Positions 1 to 6,700 of a stretch of DNA of 18,832 bases are shown here, one piece after another. How positions within the stretch are numbered: the first letter of the stretch is position 1; the number at the start of each line of letters is the position of its first letter. The stretch comes from Sulfuricurvum sp. (GTDB lineage: Bacteria > Campylobacterota > Campylobacteria > Campylobacterales > Sulfurimonadaceae). The translations under genes were made by a program, and so were the position numbers. Where the stretch lies: NCBI GenBank assembly GCA_030679635.1, contig JAUXSZ010000260.1, positions 1 through 18,832 of the forward strand, read 5' to 3'. The notes beneath the pieces were generated by a model. The model was not told the origin of the DNA. It saw nothing but the letters and a program-made list of their open reading frames with translations, and made no database searches.

Positions 1-1508
1 TTGATGTTCAACGTTGTGATGTCAGTATCAAGAGTAATAACACCTGCACCTGCACCCGTCGTGAAACCACTAAGGTTAAGCGCCTGCGTAGTAACCGTAG
101 GAGTAGTTAATGCACCGTTAGTAACCGTCAAACCAGCACCAATAGCTGTTCCTGACAAGTTAAGTGTTGTTAACGCGCCTGAATTAACTGTTGATACAGC
201 AGCGCCAACATCACCGAAACTGTTCAATGTTACTGTAGTGATTGTACCCGCAGCAGTTGCAGAAGCAGCGTTTGCATCTGCGATTGTTACACCACCATTC
301 ACGCGTCCAATAACACCAGCGACAGTAGGAGTAGCAGTTAAACCAGTTCCTGCAGCAGTATCATTAACTGTAACAGCGGTTGTAGATGCATTACCAGTTA
401 CGATAACTGCACCACCCGTAGTATTAGTACCAGTAAGCGCTGCATTACCAGCAACCTGAGTAACAGTAACCGTTGTACCGCCAGTTACCGTAATTGCATT
501 ACCGACAGTTGCATTTGTAGCAGCTGATGTAGAATTAACGGTAACAGCGCCTGCAGCAGCAGTTGTTCCACCGATAACAATTGTTCCGCCTGTAGCACCT
601 GTATTTGTAACAGACACAGTAGAACCACCATTAACAGTAGTTGCTCCTGATGCTACTGTACCAGTAACAGCAATAGCAGTAGTCGCAGCTGCAGCTGCAG
701 TGATTGCAGTAACACCCGTTACGTTAAGTGCTGTCAAACCAGTGAAACCAGTAGCGTTAAGGTTAGTACCCGTTACTCCACTTGTTGCGTTTACTGTCTC
801 AACGTTTGTAACTGTTGCAGCTACAGGGTTAGCAATAGCAGTCGCTGAAATGATGTTCAATGTATCTGAACCACCAAGACCATTGATAGCGTCGCCTGTT
901 GTCCAAACTTGAGCAGCTCCGATGTCGCCAGCTGTAAATATATCATTATTAGCAGTACCGGTAAATGTGTCAACACCTGCAGTAAGCGTGTAAGTTGTAC
1001 CCGTAACCGCTGCTGATGTTGCTGCAGTAGCCGTAGCGATTGACGCTGTGTTTGACGTGATGTTAACCAATTGAGCCGTAGCTGAAGTTATGTCAAGATT
1101 TGCTAACACTGCATTTACCGCAAATGTCGCTTGGTTTGCAACTTTTTGAACGTCTGTGCTACCGTTTGTTGCCGCTGCGTAAAGCATTGCGTACATCAAA
1201 GTCGCGTGTGTCAATGAACCGTCTGTTAATTTGCCAGTCCAAAATGTGCTTCCAGCTGTATCTGCTGCACGGCCAAATACGTTTGTATAAATAGCGCTAA
1301 CGTACTCTGAATTTGTTTGGTAAGAAGGGTATTTTGTAGTATATTCCGCAGAACCTGCAAATCCTCCAGCGATTGCATCCAATGATGCACCTTTGTTAGC
1401 GTAAACGTCTACCCAGTAGTTCAGGCCAGCTGAATCTGGAACACGATTGAATGCTGCGATGTAGATCTTCGCGATTTCTGTACGAGCTGTTGCAATGTCG
1501 ATTGCCAT
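1..1508 (-). CDS. S-layer-like DUF4214 surface protein (N-terminal part, runs off the left edge)
   Basis: An open frame on the minus strand runs from ATG at 1508 to the window edge without a stop, giving about 502 residues. AAAGGA lies about 6 nt upstream of the ATG. Residues ~8-110 form a DUF4214 module with two half-repeats: AAFNRVPDSAGLNYWV (~18-33) and YTNVFGRAADTAGSTFW (~74-90). Residues ~175-220 hold weak RTX-like Gly/Asp turns (GVDTFTGTANNDIF, INGLGGSDTLNI). The rest is low-complexity, rich in Thr, Ala, Val, Gly and Asn, almost without charged residues or Cys, with repeated TVTGT/LNLSG-like beta-strand units. No Sec signal peptide is seen, which is typical of type I-secreted S-layer or adhesin-like proteins whose signal is C-terminal; that end is outside the window. 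Known of the family: DUF4214 recurs in secreted RTX and S-layer-type proteins. Inferred: an abundant exported surface-layer or adhesin protein. No type I secretion genes are visible here. Confidence 0.82.
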   Translation of the reverse strand, partial: MAIDIATARTEIAKIYIAAFNRVPDSAGLNYWVDVYANKGASLDAIAGGFAGSAEYTTKYPSYQTNSEYVSAIYTNVFGRAADTAGSTFWTGKLTDGSLTHATLMYAMLYAAATNGSTDVQKVANQATFAVNAVLANLDITSATAQLVNITSNTASIATATAATSAAVTGTTYTLTAGVDTFTGTANNDIFTAGDIGAAQVWTTGDAINGLGGSDTLNIISATAIANPVAATVTNVETVNATSGVTGTNLNATGFTGLTALNVTGVTAITAAAAATTAIAVTGTVASGATTVNGGSTVSVTNTGATGGTIVIGGTTAAAGAVTVNSTSAATNATVGNAITVTGGTTVTVTQVAGNAALTGTNTTGGAVIVTGNASTTAVTVNDTAAGTGLTATPTVAGVIGRVNGGVTIADANAASATAAGTITTVTLNSFGDVGAAVSTVNSGALTTLNLSGTAIGAGLTVTNGALTTPTVTTQALNLSGFTTGAGAGVITLDTDITTLNI

Positions 1509-1538
1509 GTAAATCCTTTTATATTGTGTTTAGTTTGA

Positions 1539-1582
1539 TGTGCGCACACCGAGGTAACAAATCTCGATGGTGCTGTATTATC
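1539..1582 (-). promoter_or_regulatory. Candidate promoter and 5' leader palindrome of the S-layer-like gene
   Basis: On the minus strand a GATAAT hexamer (1582 to 1577), preceded by TATAG, is the best -10 candidate upstream of the ATG at 1508. It implies a leader of about 60 nt. No convincing -35 is seen. The leader contains a perfect 10-bp palindrome, TGTGCGCACA (1539-1548), which could be a short RNA hairpin or an operator. Both readings are inference. Confidence 0.3.
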
Positions 1583-1720
1583 CTATAACATCTTTTAATC
1601 TTTGCTGAAAAACAAAGTTACGCTGGTACAAATGGTGATAAACGTTCATTTCTGTGCCATTAATCGCGGTTGCTGAGGGTGATTTAAGACTTTTCCCTCT
1701 TTATTTGGGAGAGGGGGAGA

Positions 1721-1759
1721 TCACTTCTCCCGTATGGAGAGGAGTTTTTGGGCGATCAG
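1721..1759 (-). pseudogene. Remnant of a glycosyltransferase 3' end
   Basis: Positions 1721-1754 match 3715-3748, the last codons and TGA stop of the large glycosyltransferase gene, at 30 of 34 bases. Read on the minus strand the segment encodes AQKLLSIREK followed by TGA, against ARKLLSILEE and TGA in the intact gene. Similarity stops abruptly on both sides, and the upstream side runs into repeat element A. It may be the tail of a decayed second glycosyltransferase gene, or a duplicated junction created when the toxin-antitoxin island was acquired. Confidence 0.45.
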
Positions 1760-1771
1760 AAAAGAAGAACG

Positions 1772-1908
1772 AAGGGGGGATGTACTTTTCTTTTTAGAAA
1801 AAAAAAGTACCAAAAGAAAAGCGCCCCCATAACAGGACGCTGGCGGTACGCTTTTGCCCTACGGCACGCGACCTTGCTCTAGGTGTGTTATGGGGGCATT
1901 TATTTTGG
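1772..1908. repeat. Palindromic repeat element, copy A (downstream of hicA)
   Basis: A GC-rich core is closed by a perfect 12-bp inverted repeat: GCCCCCATAACA (1823-1834) and TGTTATGGGGGC (1886-1897). Beside it is an A/T-rich palindromic stretch, GTACTTTT (1782-1789) with AAAAGTAC (1803-1810). The outer parts are shared with copy B at 2913-3068: AAGGGGGGATGTACTTTT at one end, CAAAAGAAAAGCGCCCCC in the middle and CTCTAGGTGTGTTATGGGGG near the other end. The loop sequences differ. It begins 20 bp downstream of the hicA stop. On the minus strand the strong stem followed by CTTTTCTTTT could also terminate transcription. Confidence 0.75.
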
Positions 1909-1927
1909 AGAACTGGGGAAGAAGATG

Positions 1928-2146
1928 CTATTGTATTTCGACACTGATAATTTCATCAATAACGTCAAAAAGTTGTTTAATAATCTTCGGATGAAGTGTC
2001 TCACCGCTATGATGCGGCAAAACCATTCTACAGCCATTTTTGACATAAATCCTGTGGCTCCCTTTTTGGCGATCAACAAAGAAACCATTCTCTAGAAGTA
2101 TTTTTTCGGCTTCTTTGGCTGTCAATCTAGGTAATTTATCACCCAT
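1928..2146 (-). CDS. hicA: HicA-type toxin (mRNA interferase)
   Basis: This 72-residue protein has the HicA/YcfA double-stranded RNA-binding-like fold signature. The N-terminal KLPRLTAKEAEKILLENGF leads into the GSH motif (residues 29-31; His31 is the expected catalytic residue), then IYVKNG and VLPHHSGETLHPKIIKQL. HicA toxins cleave mRNA in the cytoplasm and are neutralised by HicB. The ATG at 2146 lies inside the end of the upstream hicB-like gene (8-bp overlap, ATGGGTGA), so the two are translationally coupled in the order antitoxin then toxin, the reverse of the classical hicA-hicB order. The usual Gly-Thr of the C-terminal PGTL segment is replaced by His-Pro-Lys (LHPKII), a variation that need not abolish function. 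Length matches the family. Confidence 0.85.
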   Translation of the reverse strand: MGDKLPRLTAKEAEKILLENGFFVDRQKGSHRIYVKNGCRMVLPHHSGETLHPKIIKQLFDVIDEIISVEIQ

Positions 2147-2360
2147 GCGCCAATACTTCTATAGGGGCTATCATGGTACTTTTTGACTGAATAAAGGCAA
2201 TCTCTTCATTCTCGAGACTTTCCATGTACAACCCAGCCGCTTCTTTGATATTTGCAAGAACTTCTTCGTAGGTGTTCCCTTGTGTTACGCATCCTTTTAA
2301 CTCGGGGACGAATGCGAAATAGCCGTGATCGTCTTTTTCAATAATGGCGTTCAAAAGCAT
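2139..2360 (-). CDS. hicB: HicB-type antitoxin, short form
   Basis: This 73-residue protein has the HicB partial RNase H-like fold: an N-terminal strand AIIEKDDHGYFAFVPELKGCVTQG (a family hallmark), then helix NTYEEVLANIKEAAGLYMESL. It stops at the end of this domain, so the C-terminal DNA-binding (HTH or ribbon-helix-helix) domain of longer HicB proteins is absent. It should still bind and neutralise HicA, but autoregulation of the operon may need another factor (inference). The start at 2360 is supported by AAGGAG about 7 nt upstream. It overlaps the toxin gene by 8 bp. Confidence 0.87.
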   Translation of the reverse strand: MLLNAIIEKDDHGYFAFVPELKGCVTQGNTYEEVLANIKEAAGLYMESLENEEIAFIQSKSTMIAPIEVLAHG

Positions 2361-2390
2361 TGTTTATCTCCTTTTCGATTTTATGCTCTA

Positions 2391-2396
2391 ATTGTA
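2391..2396 (-). promoter_or_regulatory. Candidate -10 box of the hicBA pair
   Basis: GCTACAATTAG on the minus strand puts a TACAAT hexamer 30 bp upstream of the hicB start, with the ribosome-binding site between. No -35 consensus is seen at 16-18 bp. The same TACAAT occurs upstream of three other minus-strand genes in the window. Confidence 0.4.
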
Positions 2397-2444
2397 GCGC
2401 ATATATTTAGTAATGTTGGATGGATAAATAATGTAGGAAAATGT

Positions 2445-2537
2445 TTATGTACTTTTCTTTTTAGGAATAATATAACTGATATTTTCTAAATCTAATTGTG
2501 CCGCCTTGAGCCACTCTTTTGCTAATACCAAACTCAC
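2445..2537 (-). pseudogene. Truncated HEPN-domain (HepT-like) toxin remnant
   Basis: A GTG at 2537 overlaps the stop of the nucleotidyltransferase gene (GTGA) and opens a frame of 30 codons. Its N-terminus, SLVLAKEWLKAAQLDLENI, is characteristic of HEPN proteins of the HepT/PF05168 type. After SYII the frame enters the repeat fragment and ends at TAA (2447 to 2445). Intact HEPN partners are usually well over 100 residues and carry an Rx4-6H motif in the C-terminal half; that part is missing and is not found downstream. The toxin half of this HEPN/MNT pair is therefore lost. Confidence 0.6.
2447..2464. repeat. Repeat element fragment, copy C
   Basis: The 18-bp ATGTACTTTTCTTTTTAG is identical to one end of copy A (1780-1797). 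Only this end remains. It is fused directly to the broken HEPN reading frame, as expected if a deletion removed the rest of the HEPN gene together with most of an element that once followed it. Confidence 0.55.
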
Positions 2538-2866
2538 AGAATTGCTATCCCTTTTGTCATGATCTCTTTTGCAAAAGAGCTGTTTAGCTCGGTGAACTTT
2601 TGATGCATCGATTTAGTATGCGTTATTAAATCTGTCGGGTATTTTTGTAAGATGTCTTGAATGGCTCTCGCTATTTTCAGATGAATTTCACTTTTTTCTT
2701 TCCAGCTCTGAGGTATAAAATCATCCTTTGTGACGACATACAAATCAATATCACTGTCCTCATTGGGCGTACCATAAGCATAAGAGCCAAACAAGATTAC
2801 CTTCTCAGGGTCGAGAGGTTTTAAACGTTCGATAATTTCATGTTTCAATACTTCAATATCTACCAT
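2534..2866 (-). CDS. Minimal nucleotidyltransferase (MntA-like antitoxin)
   Basis: The 110-residue product carries the nucleotidyltransferase signature: Gly27-Ser28 in ILFGSYAYG, then Asp39-x-Asp41 in DSDIDLYVV, with a further Asp near residue 79 (DLITHT). In HEPN/MNT modules the MntA-type protein AMPylates and inactivates the HepT RNase toxin. A longer frame starts at 2905, but ATG 2866 is preferred because AGGAGG lies about 5 nt upstream and the product then matches the family length. A HEPN reading frame follows with a 4-bp overlap but is truncated after 30 codons, so this is probably an orphan antitoxin. No obvious promoter was found between it and repeat element B. Confidence 0.82.
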   Translation of the reverse strand: MVDIEVLKHEIIERLKPLDPEKVILFGSYAYGTPNEDSDIDLYVVTKDDFIPQSWKEKSEIHLKIARAIQDILQKYPTDLITHTKSMHQKFTELNSSFAKEIMTKGIAIL

Positions 2867-2912
2867 CCGACCCTCCTGTTTGTTTTGGTAACGGTTATAC
2901 ATCAAAACAGAT

Positions 2913-3068
2913 AAGGGGGGATGTACTTTTTAGAAAGAACCTCTCTACTTTTCTTTTTGTGAAAAAAAAGTAGCAAAAGAAAAGCGCCCCCACAACAGGA
3001 CGCTTCGCTCCTCTCGGCACTTCTGCCTTCGGAGCGGCTCTAGGTGTGTTATGGGGGCAATATTTTGG
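2913..3068. repeat. Palindromic repeat element, copy B (downstream of the RelE-type toxin gene)
   Basis: It shares both ends and the middle with copy A. Outer arms are GCCCCCACAACA (2986-2997) and TGTTATGGGGGC (3047-3058). Their one difference from a perfect pair would be a G-U wobble in minus-strand RNA. The interior has its own nested hairpin, CGCTCC...GGAGCG around GGCA...TGCC, unrelated in sequence to the interior of copy A. The A/T-rich part is longer than in copy A. It starts about 14 bp past the stop of the toxin gene at 3082. Stem plus CTTTTCTTTT on the minus strand could act as a terminator. Confidence 0.75.
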
Positions 3069-3081
3069 GGAGGACGAAATT

Positions 3082-3414
3082 TTAAAAAAGTTCGTTGTTT
3101 TTTAGTACTTCGGCGATCTCTAAATCAGAGATATTATCGCGCTCATTTTTTGCATAGATTAACAGCAATCGAATGATTCCACTATCATCGAGGCAGTAGG
3201 TGATAATTCTATAGCCTGCGCTCTTACCTTTGGCATTTGATGAATTGTTTAAACGAATTTTATAACAATGGATACCAATAGCCGTACCTGATTTTGGATT
3301 TTTCGACAGCATCTCTTTTAAAGATTGGAGATCATCCGCTATTTTTCTGTTTTTTTTCGCGAGTAATTTAACTTGCCTGAGAAATTCAGGCGTGGGGATG
3401 ATGGCGTAATTCAT
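3082..3414 (-). CDS. RelE/ParE-family toxin
   Basis: This 110-residue basic protein has RelE/ParE superfamily features: the N-terminal strand YAIIPTPEFLRQVKLLAKK, a helical segment with SLKEMLSKNP, then GYRIITYCLDDSGIIRLLLIYAKNERDNIS, where the strand core and the terminal KNERDNI segment typify RelE-like mRNA interferases. Such toxins cut mRNA on the ribosome (RelE) or poison gyrase (ParE); which applies cannot be read from sequence alone. The gene overlaps the upstream small acidic protein gene by 29 bp, the usual antitoxin-toxin coupling. Repeat element B follows immediately. Confidence 0.8.
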   Translation of the reverse strand: MNYAIIPTPEFLRQVKLLAKKNRKIADDLQSLKEMLSKNPKSGTAIGIHCYKIRLNNSSNAKGKSAGYRIITYCLDDSGIIRLLLIYAKNERDNISDLEIAEVLKNNELF

Positions 3415-3616
3415 TTATCAAATCATCCAAGGATGACTCGGAAAGTTCACCGTTGTGTTGCAGTTTGGCTTGCTTGCAAGCTGCATCCAAGCTTTGTAAG
3501 AGCTGCTTTTTCTCGTATGCATCTGCAATAAATTGAAAAAACGACTCTTTGTTGCTGCCAAATTTTTCTAAAAAAATTGTTTCGATCACTGGATTGTCGA
3601 TTTGCAATGCAATCAT
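3386..3616 (-). CDS. Probable antitoxin of the RelE/ParE-type pair
   Basis: This 76-residue protein starts at ATG 3616 with AAGGGG about 6 nt upstream. It begins ALQIDNPVIETIFLEKFGSNK, a short strand-helix start seen in small antitoxins linked to RelE-like toxins, followed by helical sequence and an acidic C-terminal part (ESSLDDLINEL) that could wrap the toxin. No named antitoxin family was confidently recognised. The assignment rests on size, position upstream of the toxin gene and 29-bp overlap with it. Confidence 0.72.
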   Translation of the reverse strand: MIALQIDNPVIETIFLEKFGSNKESFFQFIADAYEKKQLLQSLDAACKQAKLQHNGELSESSLDDLINELRHHPHA

Positions 3617-3714
3617 ATCGGACCCCTTTTTATGTAGAGACTAGGTTGCACAATCTTAGCATGTTTTTAATGTTTTAACTCTGCAGGAGTGAAAGAAACG
3701 GTTAGTTATTTTTA

Positions 3715-6700
3715 TCACTCCTCCAGGATGGAGAGGAGTTTTCGGGCGCTTGTTTCCCATGAGGTGATGGGGAGGGAACCGCTTTGGGTGAGCGATGGGT
3801 TCGCCAAATATTCTCGGATGGCAACACAGAGCTGTTCCTCGGTGTCGCCGTGAAAATACTCCGCATGCTCCCCCGCCACTTCGCGAAATACGGGGATGTC
3901 GCGTACGAGCAGCGGTATCGAATGCTGCGCCGCTTCGATGAGGGGGAGGCCGAACCCTTCTCCATAGGAGGCTGCTAGGAGGAGGGAGGAGCGTGCGTAG
4001 AGGGTATCGAGCAGCTCGTCGCTCGCCCCGTAAAACCAAAAGAGGGATTTGTTTTTGCGGGGGTGGGTTTCGATTTTTTGGATCAGCTCCTCTACTTTCC
4101 ACCCTTTTTTCCCGACGATGACGAGCTGTATCTCTTCCCCTGCATCCCATAAAATCTCCATCGCCGCGAGGGCCTGTGCGTGCCCTTTTCGCGGTTCGAT
4201 CGTCCCGACCATCAGGATGATCGGAGCCTCGGTGAGAGAGGAAAGCATCTGCTGCTGTTGCGCTGTGATCCCCTGTGTGGGGGAGCTGTTTTGCAAATCG
4301 GCTCCGAGGGGGAAGGAGGTGATCCGCAACGGTGCCGTGCGCGGCTGCGGATGACTCTCTACCCATTGGGAAACATCCTGCGCAACGGATTGCGAGATGC
4401 AGCTCAGCGTGTCGCAATAGCGGGTGATCGTCTCCAGCCATCCGAGGAACTGCGGGTAGGTTTCGCTAGGGAAAAAGCTGGGATAGCGGATCGGGAGAAT
4501 GTCGTAAACGACAAAATGGATTTTGACCCCACGGGAGCGCATCTGCTCGAAAATCTGCGGATTTTGGGCTATGTGGCCGACGTAGAGATCGAGTCCCAAG
4601 AAAATGTCCCCTTCTCCCATCTCCACTGCCTCTTCGCTCAAAAGGGGGATTTCACCGTCCATCCATGCGTGCATAAAGGTGTGGGCATGGACGTAGCGAT
4701 TTCCGATCAGACGGACGGGTTCTATCCGGTACGCGCAGGGAGCAGAGAGGAGGTAGCGAAAAATACTGCGGACAACCCTCTGTATCCCCGTGCGCAGATC
4801 GTGCGAGGCAACATCGGAGACATCGACGAAGATTCTGGGAGGGTATTTGGGTGCTAAGAGCGGGATCAGGTTCGCGGTATCTCCCTGCTGCAGAACTTTG
4901 CGGTAGGGGGAAAATGAACCGCTCTCGTACCCCTCTTCGATGGCGCGATGGTATAGGCGTGCGACGGTGTGCGGGTCGTGCGCTGTTTTGATGTACTCCT
5001 GCGCCAATTCTCCTACACGCTCACGCAAGGGGGCTCTTTGGAAAATTGCATCGAGTGCCTGTGAGAGTTCGGTGAGGGTAAATTCATCCGGGATGCGGAT
5101 CAGGATCTCTTCGGGGAATTCGGCCATCGTGCCGTTGGCATTGACCAACAGGGGACGGCCGTAGGAGAGGGCATCGAATGCCGCGGCGGAGGTTTCCCCG
5201 CGTGAGCTGCGGCGCAGCTGCACGATGAGATCGGAGGCGCAAAGATACTCCTCATACCGCTGTGCGGTGCAATAGCCGGTGAAGGTGACCGTGGAACCCT
5301 GCGGCAGCGATGTTTTCAGTTCCAAAAGATCATCGGCATAGCCGTTTGTGGGGAGCTCTCCGACAAAAACAAGATGGGATAGCGTATCGCTGGACAACGA
5401 ACTCTCTTTCCATGCGAGAAGGAGTTCGCGGGAACATTTGGTGGAGCCGATAAATCCGAACGAACAGACGACAAAATCGTCTTCTCTAAAGCCCAGTGCC
5501 GTTTTGGCTTCCGCACGGGTGAGCGGATGTGAGGGAACCTCTTTGGGGAAAGGGATAATAGAACGGTGGGGAGCGTTTAAACGCGATAGGGAGTAATCGG
5601 AGTGGACGAGAACCCTGTCACAGAGGGCAATGAGGCTCTGATTGAGCGGGTAGCGGATGAGGGTCTCCTGCAGGCCGTGATCCCAGAGGTAACGCAACGC
5701 TTCAACCCCGTGGTCGATAAAAAGGTGGCGCTCCATCGTAGCGGTCGGGTTTTGCCGCACGAGGGAGTGATAGAGCCCTCCCAAAAAGAGGTCGTGCAAT
5801 ACGACCGTCCCAGCAAATCGCTGTAGCAGCGGAAGCATCCAGAGGTGGTGGTGCGAATTTCCAAAATGGTAGAGGTGGCGGTCGAGCGCCGAACCGTGCA
5901 TCAGATGATCCTGCGCGGAGAGATAGGTCACAGGAAACGGCAAGGGTTCTACAAAGGCGCCGTTTTCACACACAACGACCAGAGAATAGTACTCTCTCAA
6001 CACTCCCAGCAGCCGTACGCTGTAATCGGCAATCCCGCTTTTGGCAGGGGGGAGGGGGGAGATGAACACCAGACGCGGTTTGCCTGAGGGATCGGAGGGG
6101 AGAAAATTGGCACGATCGGCCAGGATACGCTCCATCAGCGGTGAGGGGGCGGCGGCGGGGGCGGTTTTGATTGTGTCGCGAAGGGTGTAGGCCAGACGCA
6201 TCAGATAGGGTGAGAATGCCAGAAGGGGTTTGAGCTTTGCCGCGATCCCTCGGATATTCGTGAGGCGTCTGCCCATGTTGGCCGCAATACGCAAGGGATA
6301 GGTCGTGCGCCATGAGAGGGAGTGGCTCATCAGGTGAAGCTGATGGTTTAGGTTTTGGTGCGCTTCGTGGGCTTTTTTATGGTCCTGTTTGGCTTTTATC
6401 AGCTCTTTTTTGAGTTTTTTGGCCGCTTGCTCCCAATGGAGGTGTTGTTCCTGCGCGCGGTGCAAAACAATCGACTCATCGTAGCGGACAAAATGGTCTA
6501 AAATATTGACGGGTGTCTCAAAATATACGGCACGATCGGCATGTTCGTCTGCGAGATAAAAACGGGTTATTCCGTCAAAGTAGACGGACGTGTACCCCTC
6601 TAGCGTCTCTATGGGTCCCCCTAGGAGAATGATCCACGGGCGATAGCGGGTAAAATCAAGACGTTTGAGAAGTCCTTTTTCATCCTCGTTGATTTTAAGA

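Noticed and set aside
1..459. Open frame of about 150 residues on the plus strand, with another at 700-912
   Set aside because: These are shadows of the Thr/Ala/Val-rich minus-strand surface protein, whose repetitive codons avoid stops on the opposite strand. There is no ribosome-binding site or recognisable domain.
1675..1740. Stem-loops CCCTCT/AGAGGG and GGGAGA/TCTCCC as intrinsic terminators
   Set aside because: The stems are real, but no T-run follows on either strand and the sequences are simple purine/pyrimidine-rich stretches, so a terminator call is not supported.
1823..1897. Repeat elements as classical integron attC sites
   Set aside because: The core sequences read GTTATGG or GTTGTGG, not GTTRRRY, the paired CCATAAC does not fit RYYYAAC, and no integron integrase is present. 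Only the layout is attC-like.
1772..3068. CRISPR array
   Set aside because: Only two long copies and one fragment, spaced by whole genes, with no short regularly spaced repeats or cas genes.
3656..4857. Long alternative frames over the double glycosyltransferase gene (minus 3656-4441, plus 4180-4857)
   Set aside because: They overlap conserved GT4 motifs in the true frame. Their products are Arg/His/Pro-rich low-quality sequences with no domain, as expected from out-of-frame reading of a GC-richer gene.
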